Below are positions 30,749 to 38,677 of a DNA stretch of 39,763 nt, piece after piece; the stretch's first letter is position 1; each line of letters begins with the position of its first letter. The translations under genes were made by a program, and so were the position numbers. The stretch is from Amycolatopsis acidicola (GTDB lineage Bacteria; Actinomycetota; Actinomycetes; Mycobacteriales; Pseudonocardiaceae). The notes beneath the pieces are model-generated. The model ran no database searches, was not told where the DNA came from, and saw only the letters and a list, made by a program, of their open reading frames with translations. The stretch is from NCBI RefSeq assembly GCF_007713735.2, contig NZ_VMNW02000082.1:1-39763 (forward strand). The letters run 5' to 3'.

Positions 30749-31098
30749 GCCTGGACCCCGAACTTTCCGCGCGGCTCAAGCGCAACGATGCCGGGCTGGT
30801 GTGCGCCGTGGTGGTGGAGCACGCGACGGGTGACGTGCTGATGGTCGCGTGGATGAACGACGAGGCGCTCGAGCGCACACTGGCCACCCGCCGGGGCACG
30901 TACTTTTCGCGCAGCCGCAACGAGTTGTGGGTCAAGGGGGAGACCTCGGGGCACGTGCAGCACGTCCGCGAGGTCCGGCTGGACTGCGACGGGGACACGG
31001 TGCTGGTGCGGGTGGACCAGACCGGGCCCGCCTGTCACACCGGGACGCACAGCTGTTTCGACTCCGCCGAGCGGCTTCTGCTCGCCGACGAGAGCTGA
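30745..31098 (+). CDS. hisI: phosphoribosyl-AMP cyclohydrolase
   Basis: A 117-residue zinc enzyme opening the adenine ring of PR-AMP in histidine synthesis. It is the stand-alone HisI without the HisE pyrophosphatase half. AWMNDEAL, TYFSRSRNELWVKGETSGH and zinc cysteines C81, C97 and C104 (DCDGD, CHTGTHSC) match the family. ATG 30745 overlaps the previous stop. Last gene of this his segment, followed by a hairpin terminator; hisG and hisE are not in the window. Confidence 0.97.
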   Translation: MSLDPELSARLKRNDAGLVCAVVVEHATGDVLMVAWMNDEALERTLATRRGTYFSRSRNELWVKGETSGHVQHVREVRLDCDGDTVLVRVDQTGPACHTGTHSCFDSAERLLLADES

Positions 31099-31104
31099 CA
31101 CGCT

Positions 31105-31131
31105 TTCCCTTGCGCGCCAAGGGAATTCTCT
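31105..31131 (+). terminator. terminator after hisI
   Basis: A perfect 8-bp stem, TTCCCTTG (31105-31112) with CAAGGGAA (31118-31125), around the 5-nt loop CGCGC, followed by TTCTCT. It begins 6 bp after the hisI stop. The symmetric A/T ends could let it work in both directions. Confidence 0.75.
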
Positions 31132-31269
31132 GATCCTGCCGCTCGCCCGGCAGCGTTTCGTCACCCTCTTCTGGGTGAACTTCGCCGCTCGTGGTCTGAT
31201 TCGTTGCCAACCGTCCCGATGTTCGGGAATATGTTCGGCAACAGTCTCCGACTTTCGAAAGGTGTTCCC

Positions 31270-31584
31270 ATGAGCGATACGCGGTGCTATTACGAACAAT
31301 TGCGCGGTAGGGCGCGGCACTTGGTGGCCAGGATCGACGACGTGATGGCCGAGCTGCTGTCGGTGGAGGCCGCGGTGGAGGAGGTGATGCAGGCGGACAT
31401 GGACAATCCCGGTGAGCTCTCCACCACGGATTCCGCGGATCTGCGCCAGTTCGTGGAGGCGGCGCAGTTCTCGGTGCGTGCCGCGGAGCGCATCGCCGTG
31501 GAGCACGCGAACGATGTGGACCGCGCTATGCAGAGGCTGGGCCTGGCCGCCCGGCGAAACGGGGAAAGTGAGCTGGCGGGCTGA
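31270..31584 (+). CDS. small helical hypothetical protein
   Basis: A 104-residue acidic protein, predicted almost all helical (HLVARIDDVMAELLSVEAAVEEVM; DLRQFVEAAQFSVRAAERIAV), with no membrane segment or signal. ATG 31270 follows AAAGG at 8 nt; the ribosome site overlaps the palindrome CTTTCGAAAG (31252-31261). Two direct ATGTTCGG copies lie upstream (31219 and 31231). Early codons are AT-richer than the neighbours (GAT, TAT, CAA, TTG). The function is unknown. Confidence 0.62.
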   Translation: MSDTRCYYEQLRGRARHLVARIDDVMAELLSVEAAVEEVMQADMDNPGELSTTDSADLRQFVEAAQFSVRAAERIAVEHANDVDRAMQRLGLAARRNGESELAG

Positions 31585-31590
31585 GGGGAG

Positions 31591-32232
31591 TCAATTCGAA
31601 CGCGGCAGCTCGAGTTCGCCGGTCAGGTAACGCTGCATCGTCGGGCCGACCGCGGTGGCGAGCCACTCGATCTCCGCTGAGCTCAGCGGTTCGAACTCCG
31701 CGACATACCGCACCATGCCGAGTCCGATGAGCTGGGACGCGCAGAGTCCCGCTCGCAGCTGGGGGTGATCCGCTTCGATCCGGTCGATGACCCGGTTGAG
31801 GATGTTCTCGATGAGGAAGTTCCGCAGCGCCAGCGCTGCCTTGTCGTGACTGGCCAGGCTCCTGATCAGGGCCGGGAAAGAACCGCCGTCGGTGGCGTCC
31901 CAGGTGGTCACGAAACGCCGCACGATGCGCTCCCCGAGGGTGTCCACCTCGCCCTCGAGGAGCGCACTGACGACCTCGGCCGGATCGAAGGGCAGCTCCA
32001 GTACGGCGGTGGCGAACAGGGCGTCCTTGCCGCCGAACCAGTGGTTGACCATCGCCGCGTCCACCCCGGCCCGCGAGGCGATGGCGCGCACCGTCGCCCC
32101 GTCGTAGCCGTTCTCGGAGAACACCTCGCGGGCGGCGGCGATGAGGGCGGTGCGGGTGTCCTGTCCGCCGGGGCGGCGCCCGCGGCGTTTGCCGCCGGGC
32201 GGTTGTTCGTCGATGGTGCGCATACCCTCCAT
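31591..32232 (-). CDS. TetR-family regulator upstream of trpE
   Basis: About 213 residues, or 210 from ATG 32223; GGAGGG between the two ATGs is too close to the second. The helix-turn-helix (ALIAAAREVFSENGYDGATVRAIASRAGV, NHWFGGKDALFA) and the C-terminal ASQLIGLGMVRYV ... PLSSAEIEW ... QRYLTG strongly resemble the TetR at 28979. An AATTCA-N8-TGAATT palindrome lies in the gap to trpE. It may regulate itself, trpE or the small gene at 31270, whose stop it nearly meets. Confidence 0.88.
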   Translation of the reverse strand: MEGMRTIDEQPPGGKRRGRRPGGQDTRTALIAAAREVFSENGYDGATVRAIASRAGVDAAMVNHWFGGKDALFATAVLELPFDPAEVVSALLEGEVDTLGERIVRRFVTTWDATDGGSFPALIRSLASHDKAALALRNFLIENILNRVIDRIEADHPQLRAGLCASQLIGLGMVRYVAEFEPLSSAEIEWLATAVGPTMQRYLTGELELPRSN

Positions 32233-32252
32233 GATGACGCGCGCCGCCACAA

Positions 32253-32289
32253 AATTCAACACAGCGTGAATTAGCGCCCGGTGCCGGGC
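32253..32289. promoter_or_regulatory. palindromes between TetR and trpE
   Basis: AATTCA (32253-32258) and TGAATT (32267-32272) form a perfect 6-bp-arm inverted repeat with 8-bp spacer, a likely TetR operator. Just beside it GCCCGG-TG-CCGGGC (32276-32289) is a second perfect palindrome. Both are upstream of trpE. Confidence 0.55.
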
Positions 32290-32310
32290 CGTACCGCCGG
32301 GAGCGGCACA

Positions 32311-33888
32311 ATGGCGGTCATGGTCACTGTCCACTCCGCGAATTCCGCGTCCGGCGGGCTCGGTTCCGTGAGCCCCGCCCGGGACGAGTTCCGCGCGCTG
32401 GCCGAGGGCCGCCGGGTCATCCCGGTGGTCCGGCGGTTGCTCGCCGACGGGGAGACCCCGGTCGGCGTGTACCGCAAGCTGGCGGCGGACCGGCCCGGCA
32501 CCTTCCTCTTCGAATCGGCGGAGAACGGGCAGTCCTGGTCGCGATGGTCGTTCGTCGGCGTACGCAGCCCGGCGGCGCTGACCGTCGCCGACGGTAAGGC
32601 GGTGTGGACCGGCACTCCGCCGGTCGGGCTCCCCACCGAGGGCGACCCGCTGACGGTCCTGCGCGAGACGGTCGCCGCGCTGCACACCGAGCCGCTGCCC
32701 GGCCTGCCCCCGCTCACCGGCGGGATGGTCGGCTACCTCGGCTACGACGCGGTCCGCTGGCTGGAGAAGCTGCCCGAGCTGGCCGAGAAGGACATCGACA
32801 TCCCCGAGGTGACGATGCTCCTGGCCACCGACCTCGCGGCCTTCGACCACCACGAGGGCACGGTCACGCTGATCGCGAACGCGGTCAACTGGGACGACTC
32901 CCCGGAGCGCGTGGACGCCGCGTACGACGACGCGGTGCGCCGCCTGGAGCACATGACGGAGCAGCTGCGCGCGGCCGCGCCGTCCACCACGGCGGTGTTC
33001 GAGCGCCCGGCGCCGGAGTTCACCCGCCGCCGCGCCAAGGCCGAGTACCACGAGGCCGTGAACAAGGCCGTCGAGGCGATCAAGGCGGGCGAGGCCTTCC
33101 AAATCGTGCCCTCGCAGCGGTTCGAGATGGCCACCGAGGCGGACGCGCTGGACATCTATCGCGTGCTGCGCACGTCCAACCCGAGCCCGTACATGTACCT
33201 GCTGCGGCTGGAGGGTTTCGACATCGTCGGCTCCAGCCCCGAGTCGCTGGTCACGGTGCGCGACGGCAGGGCCACCACGCATCCGATCGCCGGCACCCGC
33301 TGGCGCGGGGTGGACCCGGAGGAGGACGCGCAGCTGGCGAAGGACCTCCTCGCCGACGAGAAGGAGCGCGCCGAGCACCTGATGCTCGTCGATCTCGGCC
33401 GCAACGACCTCGGCCGGGTGTGCAAGCCGGGCACCGTGCGCGTGCTGGACTTCTTCACCATCGAGCGCTACAGCCACGTGATGCACATCGTGTCCACGGT
33501 CACCGGCGAGCTGCGGGACGACTGCACGGCGTTCGACGCCGTGGCCTCCTGCTTCCCCGCGGGCACGCTGTCCGGGGCGCCGAAGGTCCGCGCGATGGAG
33601 CTGATCGAGGAACTGGAACCGGTGCGCCGCGGGCTGTACGGCGGCGTGGTCGGGTACCTGGACTTCGCGGGTGACGCCGACACGGCGATCGCCATCCGCA
33701 CGGCGCTGGTGAAGGACGGCATCGCCTACGTCCAGGCCGGTGGCGGCGTGGTCGCCGACTCGGTGGCCGACTACGAGGACAACGAATCGCTCAACAAGGC
33801 CCGCACGGTGCTGTCGGCGGTCGCCGCCGCGCAGACGATGGCCCCCGCGCGGGCGCTGGATCCGGCAAATGACAGCGCCGGCGTCTAA
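32311..33888 (+). CDS. trpE: anthranilate synthase component I
   Basis: A 525-residue chorismate-binding enzyme making anthranilate with a glutamine amidotransferase partner (TrpG, not in this window). The N-terminal ESAENGQSWSRWSFVG carries the tryptophan feedback-inhibition site region. The catalytic C-terminal domain shows GEAFQIVPSQRFE, SPYMYLLRLEGFDIVGSSPESLV, HPIAGTRWRG, ERAEHLMLVDLGRNDLGRV and TLSGAPKVRAMELIEELE. Starts at 32311 (GGGAG at about 7 nt) or 32320. No Trp-rich leader peptide is visible upstream. Its stop overlaps the membrane protein gene. Confidence 0.96.
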   Translation: MAVMVTVHSANSASGGLGSVSPARDEFRALAEGRRVIPVVRRLLADGETPVGVYRKLAADRPGTFLFESAENGQSWSRWSFVGVRSPAALTVADGKAVWTGTPPVGLPTEGDPLTVLRETVAALHTEPLPGLPPLTGGMVGYLGYDAVRWLEKLPELAEKDIDIPEVTMLLATDLAAFDHHEGTVTLIANAVNWDDSPERVDAAYDDAVRRLEHMTEQLRAAAPSTTAVFERPAPEFTRRRAKAEYHEAVNKAVEAIKAGEAFQIVPSQRFEMATEADALDIYRVLRTSNPSPYMYLLRLEGFDIVGSSPESLVTVRDGRATTHPIAGTRWRGVDPEEDAQLAKDLLADEKERAEHLMLVDLGRNDLGRVCKPGTVRVLDFFTIERYSHVMHIVSTVTGELRDDCTAFDAVASCFPAGTLSGAPKVRAMELIEELEPVRRGLYGGVVGYLDFAGDADTAIAIRTALVKDGIAYVQAGGGVVADSVADYEDNESLNKARTVLSAVAAAQTMAPARALDPANDSAGV

Positions 33889-34408
33889 GCGTCCACTGTG
33901 GACGATCGTGGCGGCGCTGCTCCTCGGGGCGGCGGCGCTGTGGGGTTCCTCGCGCCTGGTGTGGTCGGCCACCCTGCGTGACGCCGGGGTGCGCGGAATG
34001 GTGCTGGACAAGCAAACCGGCGCCGAGCACTCCGGCGCGCTGGTGCCGCTGGCGGTGCTCGCGCTCGCCGGGGTCGCCGGGATGATCGCCACCGGTGGCT
34101 GGCCGCGGCGCGTGCTCGGCGTGGTGCTGGCGCTGGCCGGGCTGGCCGCCTGCTGGGTCGCGGTGGACGGCTTTTCCTTCGGCGGTTATCCCGCTGGCGC
34201 GCCGGTGGGGGCGATCTACACCGGCCGGGGGCTCGCGCTGCTGGGCGGAATTCTGGTGATCCTCGGCGGGTTACTGGCTACCAGGAAGGCGGGCAGCATG
34301 CCGCGGCTCGGCGCGAAGTACTCCGCGCCGGGCGAGCGGAAGAAGGCCCGCGACCCTGACACCGAACTCTGGGAGGCGCTGTCGGAAGGCGAAGATCCCA
34401 CCAAGTAG
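33869..34408 (+). CDS. Trp biosynthesis-associated membrane protein (TIGR02234 family)
   Basis: A 179-residue protein with four hydrophobic helices (LWTIVAALLLGAAALWGSS, ALVPLAVLALAGVAGMIATGG, VLGVVLALAGLAACWVAV, ALLGGILVILGGLLA) and a charged cytoplasmic tail (SAPGERKKARDPDTELWEALSEGEDPT). It matches the family always found beside actinobacterial trp genes (PF09534). The function is unknown; tryptophan or precursor transport has been suggested by context only. ATG 33869 overlaps the trpE end by 20 bp. Confidence 0.88.
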   Translation: MTAPASKRPLWTIVAALLLGAAALWGSSRLVWSATLRDAGVRGMVLDKQTGAEHSGALVPLAVLALAGVAGMIATGGWPRRVLGVVLALAGLAACWVAVDGFSFGGYPAGAPVGAIYTGRGLALLGGILVILGGLLATRKAGSMPRLGAKYSAPGERKKARDPDTELWEALSEGEDPTK

Positions 34409-34514
34409 CTCCGGCAGGTCACGCGGAGTGTTCCGCACGTCGTGGTGATCACGGCGGCTTTCGCCCTAACCACGGCATGTTCGACCCGGGACCGGCTCGG
34501 GATTCCCGGCGAGT

Positions 34515-34520
34515 TAGCAT
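34515..34520 (+). promoter_or_regulatory. candidate -10 for the trpC-trpB-trpA segment
   Basis: TAGCAT, 27 nt before the leader ORF and with GGAAGGGGAAGG between. A short GCGGA-GTGT-TCCGC hairpin at 34423-34436 lies upstream. Together they suggest a new transcript in the 192-bp gap after the membrane protein gene. Confidence 0.35.
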
Positions 34521-34547
34521 CTTTTCTGCGGGAAGGGGAAGGTGTTT

Positions 34548-34601
34548 GTGAGCGAGCTTTCGAGTGAAAACTTGGATGCCTCCGGGAACGGAGCCGTCTG
34601 A
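34548..34601 (+). CDS. 17-residue leader ORF overlapping trpC
   Basis: GTG 34548 follows the ribosome site GGGGAAGG by 6-7 nt. Seventeen codons later the TGA at 34599 shares its last base with the trpC ATG (TGATG). The peptide is SELSSENLDASGNGAV after the initiator, with no Trp codon, so it is not a classic attenuator peptide. The strong ribosome site and one-base overlap suggest translational coupling into trpC. The peptide itself may have no function. Confidence 0.5.
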   Translation: MSELSSENLDASGNGAV

Positions 34602-35410
34602 TGAGTGTTCTCGAAGAAATCGTCGAAGGAGTCCGTGCCGACCTCGCCGAGCGTGAGAAGGCCCTCCCGTTCGACGAACTGAAGCGGCTCGCCGCCAAGG
34701 CGGCCCCGGCGCGTGACGCCATGGGTGCGCTGCGTGAGTCGTCGATCGGCGTGATCGCGGAGGTGAAGCGCCGCAGTCCGTCGAAGGGCGACCTGGCGCA
34801 GATCGCCGACCCGGCCGCGCTCGCCAAGGACTACGAGGAAGCGGGCGCGCGGGTGATCAGTGTGCTCACCGAGCAGCGCCGGTTCGGCGGCTCGCTCGCC
34901 GACTTCGACGCGGTCCGCTCGGTGGTCGACGTTCCCTTGCTGCGCAAGGACTTCATCGTCAGCCCCTACCAGGTGCACGAGGCCAGGGCGCACGGCGCCG
35001 ACATGGTCCTGCTGATCGTCGCGGCGCTGGAGCAGAACGCGCTGGTCTCGCTGCTCGACAGGGTCGAGTCACTGGGCATGGCCGCGCTGGTCGAGGTGCA
35101 CAACGCCGAGGAGGCGGACAGGGCGCTCGAGGCCGGGGCCCAGATCATCGGCATCAACGCGCGCAACCTGCACACCCTCGAGGTGGACCGGGACGTGTTC
35201 GGGCGGATCGCCCCCGGGCTGCCGTTCGACGTGACCAAGGTGGCCGAGTCCGGGGTGCGCGGCCCCGGCGACCTGATGGCCTACGCCGGGCACGGCGCGG
35301 ACGCGGTGCTGGTCGGCGAAGGCCTGGTCGCTTCGGGTGACCCGAAGGGCTCACTGGTCAAGCTGGTCACCGCCGGTTCGCACCCCGCGTGCCCGAGGCC
35401 GAGCCGATGA
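34601..35410 (+). CDS. trpC: indole-3-glycerol-phosphate synthase
   Basis: A 269-residue (beta/alpha)8 barrel closing the indole ring from CdRP. IAEVKRRSPSKGDLAQI carries the catalytic Lys; LLRKDFIVSPYQVHEARAHGADMVLLIV, ALVEVHNAEEADRAL, IIGINARNLHTLEVD and VAESGVRGPGD are standard. ATG 34601 shares a base with the leader ORF stop and has its own GGAG site at 8 nt. The stop overlaps the trpB ATG. No TrpF domain is fused, in line with PriA supplying that step. Confidence 0.97.
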   Translation: MSVLEEIVEGVRADLAEREKALPFDELKRLAAKAAPARDAMGALRESSIGVIAEVKRRSPSKGDLAQIADPAALAKDYEEAGARVISVLTEQRRFGGSLADFDAVRSVVDVPLLRKDFIVSPYQVHEARAHGADMVLLIVAALEQNALVSLLDRVESLGMAALVEVHNAEEADRALEAGAQIIGINARNLHTLEVDRDVFGRIAPGLPFDVTKVAESGVRGPGDLMAYAGHGADAVLVGEGLVASGDPKGSLVKLVTAGSHPACPRPSR

Positions 35411-36627
35411 GCATTCAGCCCGAGGAGCGCAACGAGCACGACCCGGACGAGCGCGGCTACTACGGCCCGTACGGCGGGCGGTTCATGCCGGAGGCGCTGA
35501 TCGGCGTCGTCGACGAGGTGGCGGCCGAGTACGAGAAGGCCAGGCTCGACCCGGACTACGTCAACGAGCTGAACCGGTTGCTGCGCGACTACGCGAACCG
35601 GCCGTCGCTGCTCACGGAGGCACCCCGGTTCGGCGAGCACGCCGGCGGGGCGCGGATCTTCCTCAAGCGCGAGGACCTGAACCACACCGGGTCTCACAAG
35701 ATCAACAACGTGCTGGGTCAGGCGCTGCTCACCAAGCGGATGGGCAAGACGCGGGTCATCGCGGAGACCGGGGCCGGCCAGCACGGCGTGGCCGCCGCCA
35801 CCGCCTGCGCGCTGCTGGGCCTGGAGTGCGTCGTCTACATGGGCGAGGTCGACACCGAGCGCCAGGCGCTGAACGTGGCGCGGATGCGGTTGCTCGGCGC
35901 CGAGGTCGTGCCGGTGAAATCCGGTTCGCGCACGCTCAAGGACGCGATCAACGAGACGCTGCGGGACTGGGTCGCGAACGCGGACACCACGCACTACCTG
36001 TTCGGCACCGCGGCCGGGCCGTCGCCGTTCCCGATGATGGTGCGCAACTTCCACAAGATCATCGGCGAGGAGGCCAGGGCCCAGGTCCTGGAGCAGACGG
36101 GCCGCCTGCCGGACGCCGTCGCGGCCTGTGTCGGCGGCGGGTCCAACGCGATCGGCATCTTCCACGGCTTCATCGACGACCCTGACGTCCGGCTCGTCGG
36201 CCTGGAGCCGGGCGGCGACGGCGTGGAGACGGGCCGTCACGGCGCCACCCTCACCGAAGGCACGCCGGGCAACCTGCACGGCGCGATGTCGTACCTGCTG
36301 CAGGACGAGGACGGCCAGACGATCGAGTCGCACTCGATCTCGGCCGGCCTGGACTACCCGGGCGTCGGGCCGGAGCACGCGTGGCTGAAGGACAGCGGGC
36401 GGGCGGAGTACCGGCCGATCACCGACGCGCAGGCGATGGAGGCGTTCAAGCTCCTGTCGCGGACCGAAGGGATCATCCCGGCGATCGAGTCGGCGCACGC
36501 GCTGGCCGGTGCCATCCAGCTGGGCCGGGAGCTCGGCCGTGAGGCGCTGATCGTGGTGAACCTGTCCGGTCGGGGTGACAAGGACATGGACACCGCGGCG
36601 AAGTACTTCGGATTGGTAGACGCGTGA
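35407..36627 (+). CDS. trpB: tryptophan synthase beta subunit
   Basis: A 406-residue PLP enzyme joining indole and serine. The PLP lysine is K98 in LNHTGSHKINN; the catalytic AETGAGQHGVA, the GGGSNAIG phosphate loop and the HSISAGLDYPGVGPEH segment are present. It is the standard TrpB1 type that pairs with TrpA. ATG 35407 overlaps the trpC stop; an upstream ATG at 35389 would lie inside trpC and has no support. The trpA GTG overlaps its TGA. Confidence 0.97.
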   Translation: MSIQPEERNEHDPDERGYYGPYGGRFMPEALIGVVDEVAAEYEKARLDPDYVNELNRLLRDYANRPSLLTEAPRFGEHAGGARIFLKREDLNHTGSHKINNVLGQALLTKRMGKTRVIAETGAGQHGVAAATACALLGLECVVYMGEVDTERQALNVARMRLLGAEVVPVKSGSRTLKDAINETLRDWVANADTTHYLFGTAAGPSPFPMMVRNFHKIIGEEARAQVLEQTGRLPDAVAACVGGGSNAIGIFHGFIDDPDVRLVGLEPGGDGVETGRHGATLTEGTPGNLHGAMSYLLQDEDGQTIESHSISAGLDYPGVGPEHAWLKDSGRAEYRPITDAQAMEAFKLLSRTEGIIPAIESAHALAGAIQLGRELGREALIVVNLSGRGDKDMDTAAKYFGLVDA

Positions 36628-37409
36628 CGCTCAAAGCCTTGTTCGAGCAGACCCGGAGCGAGAAGCGCGCCGCGCTGGTCGGCTACCTGCCCGCCGGTTA
36701 CCCGGGCGTCGAGGGCTCGAAGGACGCGCTCGCCGCGATGATCGACGGCGGCGCGGACCTGGTCGAGGTCGGCGTGCCCTATTCGGACCCGGTGCTGGAC
36801 GGCCCCACCATCCAGCTCGCCGCGGACTCCGCGCTCAAGGACGGTTTCCGGTTGCGGCAGCTGTTCGAGGTGGTCGAGTCCGTCTCGAAGCGCGGCGGCC
36901 GCGCGGTCGTGATGACGTACTGGAACCCGGTGCGCCGCTACGGGGTCGACGCCTTCGCGCGCGATCTCGCCGCGGCTGGCGGGCTCGGCATGATCACCCC
37001 GGACCTGATCCCGGACGAGGCGGCCGACTGGATGGTCGCTTCGGACGAGCACGGGCTGGACCGGATCTTCCTCGTCGCCCCGGCTTCTCCCGAGGAGCGG
37101 ATCGACCTGGTGGCCAGGTCCTCGTCGGGCTTCATCTACGCGGCGGCGGTCATGGGTGTGACCGGCGCGCGGGACAAGGTGGGTTCCGGCGCGGCCGAGC
37201 TGGTCCGGCGCACTCGCACGCACACGGACCTGCCTGTCGGCGTCGGCCTCGGTGTGCGTTCGCGTGAGCAGGCGGCGGAGGTCGCCGGGTTCGCGGACGC
37301 GGTCATCGTCGGCTCCGCGCTGGTGACGAAGGCGGCCGAGGGCCCCGAAGCCGTGCGTGCGCTGACGGCCGAGTTGGCCGAAGGCGTGCGGCAGCCCGTC
37401 GCGGCCTGA
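36624..37409 (+). CDS. trpA: tryptophan synthase alpha subunit
   Basis: A 261-residue (beta/alpha)8 barrel cleaving indole-3-glycerol phosphate to indole, which is channelled to TrpB. The catalytic E48 (DLVEVGVPYSDP) and D59 (VLDGP) are in place; the usual A in DPxADGP is L here. GVGLGVRSREQA and DAVIVGSALV bind phosphate. GTG 36624 overlaps the trpB stop. No hairpin terminator follows before the small membrane ORF. Confidence 0.97.
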   Translation: MTLKALFEQTRSEKRAALVGYLPAGYPGVEGSKDALAAMIDGGADLVEVGVPYSDPVLDGPTIQLAADSALKDGFRLRQLFEVVESVSKRGGRAVVMTYWNPVRRYGVDAFARDLAAAGGLGMITPDLIPDEAADWMVASDEHGLDRIFLVAPASPEERIDLVARSSSGFIYAAAVMGVTGARDKVGSGAAELVRRTRTHTDLPVGVGLGVRSREQAAEVAGFADAVIVGSALVTKAAEGPEAVRALTAELAEGVRQPVAA

Positions 37410-37451
37410 GGCCGGCGCAGGTCACACCGAGAGCCGTGAAAGGCTGCGCGC

Positions 37452-37625
37452 ATGGCGAAACCGACTCCACTGCAGGTCCGGAACATCCTCGTGTCCGTGC
37501 TCTCGGCGGCTGCCGCCGTGTGGAACGGGCTGCGGGGCGGGCCGGTGTGGCTGACCGTGGTGTTCGCCCTCGGCTGCGTCCTCGCCGCCGGTTCGGCCGT
37601 GCTCAACGGCCGCACTTCGGGCTGA
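37452..37625 (+). CDS. small two-helix membrane protein
   Basis: A 57-residue frame from ATG 37452, with AAAGG 8 nt upstream. Helices ILVSVLSAAAAVWNGL and VWLTVVFALGCVLAAGSAVL flank a GGP turn. It lies between trpA and lgt on the same strand. No family is recognised, but the ribosome site and the clean hydrophobic pattern support translation. Confidence 0.55.
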   Translation: MAKPTPLQVRNILVSVLSAAAAVWNGLRGGPVWLTVVFALGCVLAAGSAVLNGRTSG

Positions 37626-37671
37626 GGCGTCCACTTGCCGGGCTTCACGCGAAGCTGTGACCCACACAGGT

Positions 37672-37683
37672 TACGGTGGCCCC
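37672..37683 (+). promoter_or_regulatory. lgt -10 box, leaderless start
   Basis: TACGGT (37672-37677) followed by 6 nt and the GTG at 37684. This supports that GTG over the in-frame GTG at 37657. Confidence 0.48.
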
Positions 37684-38673
37684 GTGCATACCGCCTCGAC
37701 CGTTTACCTCGCGTCGTTCCCTAGCCCGTCGCAAGGGGTCTGGCATCTCGGCCCGATCCCGATCCGGGCTTATGCCCTGTGCATCATCGTGGGCATCATC
37801 ATCGCCATCTGGTGGGGTGACCGCCGCTGGGTGCAGCGCGGCGGGACCAAGGGCACGGTGGTGGACATCGCGGTGTTCGCGGTGCCGTTCGGCCTGGTCG
37901 GCGGGCGGCTGTACCACGTCATCACCGACTCCTGGCGCTACTTCGGCCCTGGCAAGAACCCGGTGCAGGCGCTCTACATCTGGGACGGCGGCCTCGGCAT
38001 CTGGGGCGCCATCGCGCTCGGCGCGGTCGGCGCGTGGATCGGCTGCCGCCGCAAGGGCGTGCCGCTGCCCGCGATGGCCGACGCGATCGCGCCCGGCATC
38101 GTCGTCGCGCAGGCCGTCGGGCGGCTCGGCAACTACTTCAACCAGGAGCTGTACGGGGCGCACACCACCCTGCCCTGGGGTATGGAGGTCTACCAGCGGT
38201 TCGACCCGAGCAACCCGACGATCCCCGACCAGGGGCCGAACGGGGTCGCGTTCGGGCACATCCCGCTGCCGGAGAGCCCGGTGCACCCGACGTTCCTGTA
38301 CGAGCTGATCTGGAACCTGCTCGTGGCCGGGTTCGTGGTGTGGGCGGACAGGAAGTTCAAGCTCGGCCACGGGCGCGCGTTCTCGCTCTACGTCGCGGGT
38401 TACACGCTGGGCCGGTTCTGGATCGAGATGATGCGCACCGACGACGCCACGCACGTGCTCGGCCTGCGGATCAACGTGCTGACGGCCGGGATCGTGTTCC
38501 TCGGCGCGCTGGTGTACTTCGTGCTCGCCCGCGCTCGTGGGCCGCGTGAGGCGCCGGAATCCTTGGTGAGCAAGGGAGCCGAGCCGGTGGAGAAGGAACC
38601 GGCCACCGTCGGCGCCGAGTCGCGCGAGGAGCAGGAGGACGACGCCAAGCCCGAACCCCCGGGCGAGTCCTAG
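37684..38673 (+). CDS. lgt: prolipoprotein diacylglyceryl transferase
   Basis: A 329-residue membrane enzyme that transfers diacylglycerol from phosphatidylglycerol to the lipobox cysteine of prolipoproteins. It has about seven helices with the Lgt signature GRLGNYFNQELYG, the HLGPIPIRAYAL entry, and ESPVHPTFLYELIWNLL. The cytoplasmic C-terminal tail (about residues 285-329) is Glu/Pro-rich and disordered, as in many actinobacterial Lgt. Its place after trpA matches mycobacteria. Confidence 0.95.
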   Translation: MHTASTVYLASFPSPSQGVWHLGPIPIRAYALCIIVGIIIAIWWGDRRWVQRGGTKGTVVDIAVFAVPFGLVGGRLYHVITDSWRYFGPGKNPVQALYIWDGGLGIWGAIALGAVGAWIGCRRKGVPLPAMADAIAPGIVVAQAVGRLGNYFNQELYGAHTTLPWGMEVYQRFDPSNPTIPDQGPNGVAFGHIPLPESPVHPTFLYELIWNLLVAGFVVWADRKFKLGHGRAFSLYVAGYTLGRFWIEMMRTDDATHVLGLRINVLTAGIVFLGALVYFVLARARGPREAPESLVSKGAEPVEKEPATVGAESREEQEDDAKPEPPGES

Positions 38674-38677
38674 TAGT

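Noticed and set aside
34409..34600. Classical trp attenuator or T-box before trpC
   Set aside because: No run of Trp codons, no T-box specifier or NCC bulge, no terminator/antiterminator pair.
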